Shown: positions 57,401-64,000 of the stretch, in pieces | Position numbering within the stretch: position 1 is the stretch's first letter | Layout: every line of letters starts with the position of its first letter | From: an uncultured Acetatifactor sp. | GTDB lineage: Bacteria > Bacillota > Clostridia > Lachnospirales > Lachnospiraceae | DNA length: 64,000 nt | Assembly: GCA_910585805.1 (NCBI GenBank) | Contig: CAJUFB010000013.1 | Coordinates: forward strand, 1-64,000 | Direction of reading: 5' to 3' | The notes under the pieces: generated by a model | What the model was told of the DNA's origin: nothing | The model's input: only the letters and a program-made list of their open reading frames with translations | Databases searched by the model: none | Translations under genes and position numbers: made by a program

Positions 57401-58629
57401 AAGAAAGTCTGGCGGAGGAGCTGCGGCTGCTCTATGTGGCAATGACCCGCGCCCGGGAGAAACTGATCATGACGGGAGCTGTGGAGAATGCCAGGGAAAA
57501 ATGGGAGCGGCAGATGGAACTGGGGAGCGGGCAGCTGTCCTATCTGGACTTCGTGGAGGCGGGCAGTTTTCTGGATTTTCTTTTTCCGGTATTGCCGGGT
57601 ACCTGTGTGAAGGTTTCCGTGGCAGAGCAGGAGGAGCTGGAAGCAGGAGAACTCATGGAACAGATTCAGCTTTCCGGAAGAAGGGAAGCGCTGTCCTTTG
57701 CCGGGCAGCAGGCGGATTCAGAGGCGGAGAAACGTCTGAGGGAGTGTCTGAATGCCGTATATCCTTATGCCATGCTCTCTGAGCTTTACACCAAGACTAC
57801 CGTTTCTGAACTGAAGATCGCGGCAATGGCAGACAGAGACGAGGCGGCTTATCATACTTTTGAAGAGAAGGAAATACAGCCGTATATTCCCATGTTCCGG
57901 AGAGAAGAGGAGAAGGTCAGCGGTCCTGTCCGGGGAAATGCTTATCACAGGGTTATGGAACTGTTGGACTTTGAAGCTGTTATAAAGCTTGCAGAGAAGG
58001 TGTGCGGCTCAGCGGAGGCAGTGCCGGATGACGGTGATGTCATGGGGGAGAAACAGGAGTATTCCGCAAGGTCTGAGGATGGGCAGATGAAAGTCTGCCA
58101 GGCGTTTTCGGCAGAAGGGAAGGGATGGAGTTCGGGCAGCCAGGAGGTGCTTTCGACATTGGATGAGAAGAAACTGGCTTTCGGTGTGCGGACGTTCCTG
58201 GAGAAAGAAGCAGAGGAAAAGCGCCTTACAAAAGAATATTTTCAGGCAGTAAATATACGGAAAATCGTTCATTTCCTGCGGACCTCCCTGGCTGCCCGTA
58301 TGTACCGGGCACAGAAGAACGGAAAGCTTTATCGGGAACAGCCCTTTGTGCTGGGGATAGATGCCCGCAGACTGAAAAGCGATTTCCCGCCTGCGGAGAC
58401 GGTTCTGATCCAGGGAATCATCGATGTGTTTTTTGAGGAGGAGGACGGACTGGTTCTGCTTGACTACAAGACGGATTCGGTGGCTTCCATGAAAGAACTC
58501 TGGAACCGTTATGAAACCCAGCTGGACTATTATCAGGAGGCAATTCAGAAGATTTACGGTAAGCCGGTGAAAGAGAGGATATTGTATTCCTTTCATCTGG
58601 AAAGATATGATGCGCCTGCAGACATATGA
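54487..58629 (+). CDS. addA: ATP-dependent helicase-nuclease subunit AddA
   Basis: AddA is the UvrD-type helicase and nuclease of the AddAB complex. The 1380-residue protein has the Q-motif FTTEQQRAID near 4-13, Walker A SAAAGSGKTAVL near 23-34, motif Ia LIVTFTNAAAAEMRERI near 55-71, DEYQDSN (motif II) near 399, MSIHKSKGLEFPV near 908, LLYVAMTRA near 981, and the nuclease LLDYKTD near 1324. It is about 130 residues longer than usual because of three charged low-complexity inserts near 450-500, 705-800 and 1172-1218. It has a good site (GGGGAAAGGAAGAG) before the ATG. Confidence 0.95.
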   Translation: MAVTFTTEQQRAIDLHGCNILVSAAAGSGKTAVLVERIVKMVCDERNPVDIDRLLIVTFTNAAAAEMRERIAAGISKRLTERPESEHIQKQATLLHNAQITTIDSFCLFLLRNHFNEIGLDPAFRIADEGEIRLMQQEVLAELIEDSYASGNEAFRFCVEYFCPGGKESVLEQHILNLSRYAASFPWPERWLEERKNDYSASSVEEMCGSPYALYLTGHLRRMISGCAEKLARVRSLCEEPDGPYMYGELVEGELEQLEGLLACASLEEYAVKLPAVKFGRLPSKKDDSVSVLKRELAKEIRAGVKDSIREMEERFFATTLELAARQSSACREPVGTLIGLVLDFDRRMQEKKQEKKVIDFSDMEHYALDILLDAEGEEIRPSAVAREYRQHFAEILTDEYQDSNLVQEYLLKAVSGEEDGQFNRFMVGDVKQSIYKFRLARPELFLEKYETYETDEPEPGGRGSDSCVGESTVSYENNPVPPEEEKMIRQPAGTDSRRMPACLRIDLARNFRSRVQVVDAVNDVFSRMMSAEVGGIAYDSRAALYPGAVYPENDGCASELILVDKPGKGDELSAKQAEALAIAHKIKALRESFLVTDRGSGQERPAKYGDMVILLRTNSGWDEEFKEVLEQEGIPVYITSKTGYFAAVEVQELLQVLRVLDNPCQDIPLFGVMKSVFGGFTEEEAARIRSHAKGCSLYEALKKFAEDYGDYDGGDQGICGKSDCGSDGGDRNIPGAAEDERENGDEAGLYGDISEPHIPETGAFLEDGDVIKEKKTEEQERENPGHVQREQEIPDGEMISLGEKAAAFLRMIASYRAYTVYLPIRDLLTKLINDFGYLEYVTAQPTGSRKRANVEMLLTKASDFEKTSYFGLFHFIRYMGQLEKYDVDYGGAEQLDENADVVRIMSIHKSKGLEFPVTFVAGMSKRFNMQDVNQSLILDMDLGLGTDYVDPDRRIRNKTLRRTSLSRKLREESLAEELRLLYVAMTRAREKLIMTGAVENAREKWERQMELGSGQLSYLDFVEAGSFLDFLFPVLPGTCVKVSVAEQEELEAGELMEQIQLSGRREALSFAGQQADSEAEKRLRECLNAVYPYAMLSELYTKTTVSELKIAAMADRDEAAYHTFEEKEIQPYIPMFRREEEKVSGPVRGNAYHRVMELLDFEAVIKLAEKVCGSAEAVPDDGDVMGEKQEYSARSEDGQMKVCQAFSAEGKGWSSGSQEVLSTLDEKKLAFGVRTFLEKEAEEKRLTKEYFQAVNIRKIVHFLRTSLAARMYRAQKNGKLYREQPFVLGIDARRLKSDFPPAETVLIQGIIDVFFEEEDGLVLLDYKTDSVASMKELWNRYETQLDYYQEAIQKIYGKPVKERILYSFHLERYDAPADI

Positions 58630-58666
58630 CAGCGGGAAAGCAGGTTTTTCTGACTTTCAAAAGAAC

Positions 58667-58700
58667 AGGGCTCCTGTGCGGAATATTTTCACAGGAGCCT
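58667..58700 (+). terminator. Strong hairpin after addA
   Basis: AGGGCTCCTGTG (58667-58678) pairs with CACAGGAGCCT (58690-58700) around an 11-base loop. There is no clear T-run on either side, so termination is likely but not certain. Confidence 0.55.
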
Positions 58701-58770
58701 GAGGTCATTGTAAGCGAGGAGGCCGTGAGGGGATGTATGCGGCAGTTAGCAAACTGTCATACCGCAGTCC

Positions 58771-60774
58771 TCAGGGAGTGCAGCGACTGACTTCCTCCGG
58801 GAAATAAATGTCATACCATACCAGAAAAGCATAAACCGCCCACAGCTTCCGGTTGGTATTGCCCCGTTGGCAGCCGCGTCCGGCCATCAGTTCGTCCAAC
58901 GCTTCCCGGTGAAAGAATTTCTCTGCGGCAGGAGAATGGAATGCCCGGTTTATGGCTTCGGAGCCGGTTTCCGAGGTCAGAAAGTGGCTCAGGGGAACCG
59001 GGAATCCCAGCTTTCTGCGGCTGGAGCTGGCTGCGGGCAGATGGCGTGCTGCTACCTGGCGGAACAGGTATTTTGACACCTGCTTCTTTTGTTTGTAATC
59101 TGCGGGCAGATGGCGGGCTGCTTCAAACACTTCTCTGTCCAGATAAGGAACTCGCAGTTCCAGAGAGTGAGCCATGCTCATGCGGTCTGCTTTCTGGAGG
59201 ATATCTCCCGGAAGCCAGTGGAGCAGGTCTATGTACTGCATGCGGCTTGCGTCATCCAATGCGCTGGAAGATTCATAGTCACCGGACAGAAGCTCCTGGG
59301 GGGACAGGGCCCTGGTTTTGATTTTTAGCAGCCGCTTTCTCTCTTTGACAGTGAACAGATTTGCGTTGCCGATGAAACGCTCTTCCACGGGCATGCTGCC
59401 CCGGATGAGGAAGCTGCGCCCACGCATGTTCGGCAAGTGGCTGGCTAAGCCGGCGATCCCTTTCCGAAGCAGGGAAGGCAGTTTTTGATACAGATGCAGT
59501 GAGTTTGGCTCGCAGTAGATACAATAACCGCCAAATAACTCGTCAGCGCCTTCGCCGGAAACCACCACCTTTACCTGGCGGGCCGCCTCACGGGAGACAA
59601 AGTATAAAGCCACTGCGGAAGGGTCGCCGGAGGGCTCATCCAAATGGTAGAGTACTTCCGGTACGGCATCCCAGAATTCCCTTTCGGAGATTTGTTTCCC
59701 TTTGTGGGAAAGCTTCAGTTCTTCGGCAAGTTCTTTGGCAAGGGGCATTTCATTATAACGGGTCTGGCCTTTGCCGAATCCCACGGTGAAGGTTTTGCTT
59801 CCTGTAAACTCGGCCGCCACCAGGCTGGAGTCCACTCCGCCGGACAGAAAGGCGCCTACTTCCACGTCCGCTGTCATATGCGTTTTCACAGAGTCGCCGA
59901 TTGCCTGGTCCAGGCGGGAGACCCAGCTTTCCATGCTGGTTTTTGGGGCTGTTTTTTTACTTTTTCTGCCTGTTTTTTCGGAGCATTCCGGATATAATTC
60001 CGGCGAAAAGTATTGTGTCAGTTTCAGGGCGGAAGTCTTCCTGTCATATTTCAGGAAATGTCCCGGCTTAAGCTGACGGATACCCTGGAAAAAGGTCTGC
60101 TCCAAAGCGGAGTACTGGAAGGAGAGATATTGTTCCAGGGCTTCCGGGTTCAGCTTCTTTTTATAAGAAGGATGGGGAAGGATTCCTTTGATCTCTGAGG
60201 CGAAGACAAAGCAGTCGTCGGTCAGCGCATAGTAAAAGGGCTTGATGCCGAAAGGGTCTCTTGCAGCGTAGAGAGCTTCGTTTTTCTCATCCCAGATGGC
60301 AAAGGCGAACATGCCGCGCAGATGTTCCGGCAAATGAACGCCCCATTCCTCATAACCGTGGAGCAGCACCTCCGAATCTCCCTGTGTGGAGAAAATATGT
60401 CCGGCTTCCAGGAGTTCCTGGCGAAGCTCCTGATAATTATAGATTTCTCCGTTGAACACCAGTACCAGATCTCCGGTTTCGTTTGCCATGGGCTGTACGC
60501 TGCCTTCCAGATCGATGATGCTGAGCCTGCGGAAACCCAGGGCTGCCTTTTGCGACAGCCAGCTTTTTCCCTGGTCCGGGTCCCGGTGGATCAGGGCAGT
60601 CATCATCATTTCAAGAATGTGTTCCCTGGAGATCGGGGCTTTCGGAAGCGGAGCGGCTGGAACTGCGGTTTCCGCTGCTGTATTTGAGGCCGCTGTACGA
60701 TTTTGGCCTGATATAGCCGAAGATGCTGCGCTGCTGTAACAGTTTTTTTCTATAAATCCGCATATTCCACACAT
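58771..60774 (-). CDS. asnB: Asparagine synthetase (glutamine-hydrolysing)
   Basis: AsnB makes asparagine from aspartate, glutamine and ATP. The 667-residue protein has the catalytic C2 (MCGICGFI), an N-terminal glutaminase domain (LVFNGEIYNYQELR near 103, DSEVLLHGYEEWG), and the synthetase domain with the PPi loop AFLSGGVDSSLVA near 308-320 and SGEGADELFGGY near 408. Between residues 13 and 46 lies an Ala/Ser/Thr-rich insert not usual in the family, and the common HRGPD motif reads HRDPD at 63-67. Otherwise the length and order are normal. Confidence 0.92.
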   Translation of the reverse strand: MCGICGFIEKNCYSSAASSAISGQNRTAASNTAAETAVPAAPLPKAPISREHILEMMMTALIHRDPDQGKSWLSQKAALGFRRLSIIDLEGSVQPMANETGDLVLVFNGEIYNYQELRQELLEAGHIFSTQGDSEVLLHGYEEWGVHLPEHLRGMFAFAIWDEKNEALYAARDPFGIKPFYYALTDDCFVFASEIKGILPHPSYKKKLNPEALEQYLSFQYSALEQTFFQGIRQLKPGHFLKYDRKTSALKLTQYFSPELYPECSEKTGRKSKKTAPKTSMESWVSRLDQAIGDSVKTHMTADVEVGAFLSGGVDSSLVAAEFTGSKTFTVGFGKGQTRYNEMPLAKELAEELKLSHKGKQISEREFWDAVPEVLYHLDEPSGDPSAVALYFVSREAARQVKVVVSGEGADELFGGYCIYCEPNSLHLYQKLPSLLRKGIAGLASHLPNMRGRSFLIRGSMPVEERFIGNANLFTVKERKRLLKIKTRALSPQELLSGDYESSSALDDASRMQYIDLLHWLPGDILQKADRMSMAHSLELRVPYLDREVFEAARHLPADYKQKKQVSKYLFRQVAARHLPAASSSRRKLGFPVPLSHFLTSETGSEAINRAFHSPAAEKFFHREALDELMAGRGCQRGNTNRKLWAVYAFLVWYDIYFPEEVSRCTP

Positions 60775-61048
60775 AATAAATAACTCCTTTGTATGATTTC
60801 CTTTGTTTTATGGAAGTGTCTGCAGGTAACTGATACGGGTTCATAGCCATTTCCCTTGTATTTCCAGGCTTTTCCTGAGTAAGCTGAGTCACTTGTTTCT
60901 GACAATTCCTTATGGATATCAGTTTAACGGAGGGTTATTTCTTATGCATAACAAGGGTGTTTCAAAAATGTATCCGGTTGTAAACATTTGTGGGAGCCGG
61001 TGAAGAAGCTTCCAGTAGTTGAATGCCGCGCAAAAATGTAAGTCTTTA
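60775..61048. other. Leader region of asnB
   Basis: The 274 bases upstream of asnB on the minus strand hold AAAGGAG before the start codon. No T-box anti-terminator sequence and no known riboswitch motif were seen. A small open frame overlaps the asnB start but has no support. Confidence 0.4.
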
Positions 61049-62620
61049 CTACAACTCCAGTATAATACACCTTCTGTGGCAGATGTCACTATCTTCATAA
61101 GTCTCCAGCATGATCCGCCTGGTCTGTGCATCATATTCCATGTTCAGCAGATTCTGCACATTTTTGTACAGCAGACGTCTTTCCGTTCCGTCCGCCGGAT
61201 ACAGATACAGATCCGCAGACTGGATATCCCAATAATTCTGTACGATAAGAGGAGGGGCGCTTCCGCTTACTTTGGAGGCATTTTGTGTGGCAGCTCCGTT
61301 ATTTTCCGTTGCGACGGGTCCGGAGCTGGAGGCCGTGACAAGTACGGCCAGGATATCTCCCGAGTCCATGGGCAGAAAATCCCAGACAGGTTCGGGGAAG
61401 AGCCGGAACTCAGCCTCCTGTTCCAATGTTTGCACATTCAGGCGGGAGAGGCGGAAAGCATCGCCCATATAGTATAGAAGATTTTGGCTCCCGGAGAATT
61501 TATATTGAAAATATGGCATATCTTTATAAGAGAAAAGCGATCCAATAAAATGCACATAGGAATTGTCTGTGTAATCCAGGTCCGGAGGAATCTGAACAGA
61601 ACTCATGTTCGATTCGGCATTATTTTCATCCTGGCTTGTTCCAAGCAGATACAGTCTGCCGTTTTCCCGCCTCAGGCTGCGCAGGTTGGCGGAGGTATCT
61701 GTATAAGGCTCAGACTCGTCCGGGTCATTTTTGTATTTCAGTTCGACAAAGAAGTCATTGCCGCTATTGCCGTTGTCAAGGATAAATCTTAACAGACTGG
61801 GGGAATCAGCAGCGGGATAAGTACAGAGTTCTGCGGCCCACTGCCATTGGCTGTCTTCCAGGAAGGCATCTACCAGCTCGTCCGGCGGGCAGATGCGTCC
61901 GGAGGAGCCGTTTTTCTGCTGTATCATCCAATATTGTTCTTCCCCCTCCAGGGGAACTTTATGGCAGTCATATATGGGAACCAGGCGCTTGTCTCCCAAA
62001 ATCGTGCACGCCACATCAAAGGTAACCCAGCGTCCGTCAGGGGAAAAGGAACCTTTCAGCTGGTAAGCCGTAAGGAGGCCTTCATACAGAAGCCGGGGTT
62101 CCTGAGAATCGAGGGTATGCAGCCAGACAAAGCAGGTATCCCAGAAGTTGGAACGGACGTAGTTCAGGAGCTGCGTTCCGTCCGGAGAGGGCAGGAGCTT
62201 TTCGGTATAGTAGTCCCCTCTCATTTCGTTCTCCCCGGGGTCAAACCATCCCTCCTGGAAATGGAAATATTCGCCTATGGTATCGTAAAAACCATAACGG
62301 TAATCCACCTGTCTGAAAACCAGTTTTTCAGCGGCATCCTTCTCGTCCAGTGCGGCGATATGGATCTCGTTTTCTCCGCAGCCAGCCAGAAAGGCACTTT
62401 TTGTCAGCAGATCACTGGTGGTGTAAGTGTAGGCATATATTTTTTTAACCGTAAAATCCCTGGACAGATCGGAGGCTTCCGTCTCTTCTTCGGAAGCCTC
62501 CGACCTGGTAAGCAGAAGGGTTTTTTCCTCCGGGGTGCAGCCTGTGAACAGTAAAAGGACTGCAAGTGAAAGGAGAAGGCGCGGATATTTTTTTGCGTTC
62601 TGTCTTATTATAGATATCAT
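61049..62620 (-). CDS. Lipoprotein of unknown function, probable beta-propeller
   Basis: This 523-residue protein has a lipoprotein signal with cleavage before C28 (LLFTGCTPEE). The body has several short strand-rich blocks with SPDG turns (LLPSPDGTQLLNYVRS, GSFSPDGRWVTFDVA), a habit of beta-propeller proteins. A Ser/Gly/Ala-rich linker lies near 450-465. It would sit on the outer face of the membrane. It follows a sensor kinase gene on the same strand by about 100 bases, so it may take part in sensing by that kinase. The function is unknown. Confidence 0.7.
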   Translation of the reverse strand: MISIIRQNAKKYPRLLLSLAVLLLFTGCTPEEKTLLLTRSEASEEETEASDLSRDFTVKKIYAYTYTTSDLLTKSAFLAGCGENEIHIAALDEKDAAEKLVFRQVDYRYGFYDTIGEYFHFQEGWFDPGENEMRGDYYTEKLLPSPDGTQLLNYVRSNFWDTCFVWLHTLDSQEPRLLYEGLLTAYQLKGSFSPDGRWVTFDVACTILGDKRLVPIYDCHKVPLEGEEQYWMIQQKNGSSGRICPPDELVDAFLEDSQWQWAAELCTYPAADSPSLLRFILDNGNSGNDFFVELKYKNDPDESEPYTDTSANLRSLRRENGRLYLLGTSQDENNAESNMSSVQIPPDLDYTDNSYVHFIGSLFSYKDMPYFQYKFSGSQNLLYYMGDAFRLSRLNVQTLEQEAEFRLFPEPVWDFLPMDSGDILAVLVTASSSGPVATENNGAATQNASKVSGSAPPLIVQNYWDIQSADLYLYPADGTERRLLYKNVQNLLNMEYDAQTRRIMLETYEDSDICHRRCIILEL

Positions 62621-62725
62621 TTGATCAGGCTCCTGTTCAGCTTTTTTCTGTTCGATCTATAGGATCAGGCCGGCTTTGACTGCACTGTGATCTGGTAAAT
62701 GCGGCGGGTCGGAATCAGGAGATCA

Positions 62726-64000
62726 TCATCCGGGCGTCTGGTTTCGGTTTTGGAGGCCGGACGGTATCCGGACACCGGTTTCTGCTTTCAGACGGATATA
62801 GAATATGGTCTGTACGCCGGGTTTGCTCTTTACATTGATCAGGCCATTGTGCTCATCCATGATCTTTTTACATATGGATAGGCCTAAACCGGAGCTTCCC
62901 TGTTCCCGGGAGTAAGCCTTGTCTACCCGGTAGAAAGGCTCAAATATTTTCTCCTGTTCTTCCCGCTTCAGGCCCTTTCCGCGGTTGCGGACCGCCAGCC
63001 ATACGCAGCCCCTTTTTTGGACACCGTCCATGCGGATCGTGGTGTGGCTGTCGCCGTATTTGATGGCGTTGTCCACCAGATTGATCAGAACCTGCCGCAG
63101 GCGTTCCTCTACGCCCAGAACCCACAGGCTTTCCGGGAAATCCGTTTCAATCTGCATATCGTAGCGTGCAGCTTTGATTTCCAGCGCCTGAGCCACACTC
63201 CGCGCCGTGAGGCTTAAATCCACCGGCTGCCGTTTCATGTAGATGCCTTTGTCGGACATTTCCAGGAGCTGCAATACCATCTGGTGCATCCGGGTGCTCT
63301 CCTGCAGAATCTGATGCAGACCCTGGTCGGTGAGATTTTTGTCCGCGCCCTGGTCGGCTTCCATGAGCTGGGCATAGCCCTGGATGGTGGTGAGTGGTGT
63401 TTTCAGCTCGTGGGTCATATTGTTATAAAATTCCTGACGGCTGCCCAGCAGCGTAATGATCTGGTCTTTGTCCGCCTGCATTTTCTCAAACTGGGAGCCG
63501 ATCATTTCCAGCATCACGCTGAAGTTCCTGGACAGTTCGCCTACCTCGTCCCGGCGGCCGGAATCTGCCAGCTGGGCAAGCATCTGCATGTTTACCTCTT
63601 CCCTGGACAAATCCCGCACGACCTGCCGGGAGATTTCGGTCAGCTTCCACACAGGTACCAGAAGCCTGTTGATAAAGAAAGCCAGCAAAATGAAAATAAA
63701 CACAAATACGGCTGCGGTTGTCTGATATACCAGATGTTCGCTCCGGTTTACCTGGGAAAACATCTGGGAAGTGTCCAGGCGATAGCGTATCACGCCGAGA
63801 GTCCGTTCTTCTATTACCACGGGCATGGAAAAGTAAACCCGCATACTGTCAGAGTCCGGATAGGTCATGGTAAACGCGGCATTCCCTTCCAACGCCTGAC
63901 GCAGGTCGTTGCCGCTGCCTTCTTCCGGAAGCTGGGAATTGCCGGCGAGATACTGGCCGTTGGTATCCAGTACACAGAAATCCCTTCCGCCCAGAGGCTT
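62726..64000 (-). CDS. Sensor histidine kinase, 5' end outside the window
   Basis: The frame is open through the right edge of the window; 424 residues are visible. There is an outer sensor part (to about residue 80 of the visible piece), a membrane segment (TTAAVFVFIFILLAFFINR), HAMP, the phospho-acceptor helix EFYNNMTHELKTPLTTIQGY, and an ATPase with LVDNAIKYG, FEPFYRVDK and SSGLGLSICKKI. It is an OmpR-partner type kinase; the regulator is probably just outside the window. The lipoprotein gene follows. Confidence 0.92.
   Translation of the reverse strand, partial: KPLGGRDFCVLDTNGQYLAGNSQLPEEGSGNDLRQALEGNAAFTMTYPDSDSMRVYFSMPVVIEERTLGVIRYRLDTSQMFSQVNRSEHLVYQTTAAVFVFIFILLAFFINRLLVPVWKLTEISRQVVRDLSREEVNMQMLAQLADSGRRDEVGELSRNFSVMLEMIGSQFEKMQADKDQIITLLGSRQEFYNNMTHELKTPLTTIQGYAQLMEADQGADKNLTDQGLHQILQESTRMHQMVLQLLEMSDKGIYMKRQPVDLSLTARSVAQALEIKAARYDMQIETDFPESLWVLGVEERLRQVLINLVDNAIKYGDSHTTIRMDGVQKRGCVWLAVRNRGKGLKREEQEKIFEPFYRVDKAYSREQGSSGLGLSICKKIMDEHNGLINVKSKPGVQTIFYIRLKAETGVRIPSGLQNRNQTPG

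Noticed and set aside
60611..60892. Minus-strand frame of about 90 codons overlapping the asnB start
   Set aside because: Most of it lies inside asnB in another frame, the remainder has no family features, and its start codons lack good ribosome binding sites.
60775..60960. T-box leader before asnB
   Set aside because: The conserved T-box sequence and terminator/antiterminator pair were looked for and not found.

Overview
The window reads as chromosome of a spore-forming member of the Clostridia, most likely Lachnospiraceae. The reasons are a Gram-positive style of ribosome binding site (AGGAGG) and sigma-A promoter, endospore genes (spoIIM, spoVAB, spoVAA, spoVAC), the gene order yicC-remA-gmk-rpoZ, LexA boxes of the CGAAC-N4-GTT type before recA, RNase Y, AddAB instead of RecBCD, and a YesMN/LplBC type sugar locus. 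Base composition is moderately GC-rich for the group. No rRNA, tRNA, CRISPR array or prophage was seen.

Layout. 1-6.1 kb: end of a TPR-type regulator, two half-size ABC exporters, a small MITE, a PfkB sugar kinase remnant and a MATE efflux pump. 6.1-17.1 kb: a lone flagellin gene on the minus strand, then housekeeping genes (yicC-remA-gmk-rpoZ, rimO-pgsA-cinA, SOS-regulated recA with recX, rny). 17.4-24.5 kb: an aminotransferase, a sporulation cluster, a sialic-acid/ManNAc pair (nanE and a ROK kinase) and a CaCA antiporter behind a yybP-ykoY (manganese) riboswitch. 24.6-36.0 kb: a zinc-ribbon/LRR membrane protein, a decaying sugar-uptake locus (permease with an internal deletion, second permease, binding lipoprotein, response regulator, and a sensor kinase whose first codons are cut off by a MITE), a serine hydrolase and an SPL-type radical SAM protein.

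36.3-44.6 kb holds the most unusual system. Three 33-bp-spaced operator-like repeats precede a BlaI/MecI repressor, followed by a 1146-residue protein that joins a BlaR1/MecR1-type M56 membrane protease to a predicted beta-propeller and a complete ABC sugar-binding domain. Two sugar permease genes and an HlyD-type adaptor follow. I infer a BlaR-BlaI proteolytic switch whose antibiotic sensor has been replaced by a transporter receptor; this is not proven by the sequence.

44.6-64 kb: an IS66-type transposase remnant, a hybrid histidine kinase translationally coupled to addB, rarA on the minus strand, a heptad-repeat coiled-coil gene, addA, asnB, and a lipoprotein plus sensor kinase that runs off the window. 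Two copies of one roughly 100-bp MITE, each with its own 8-bp target duplication, and several gene remnants show recent small-scale genome erosion.
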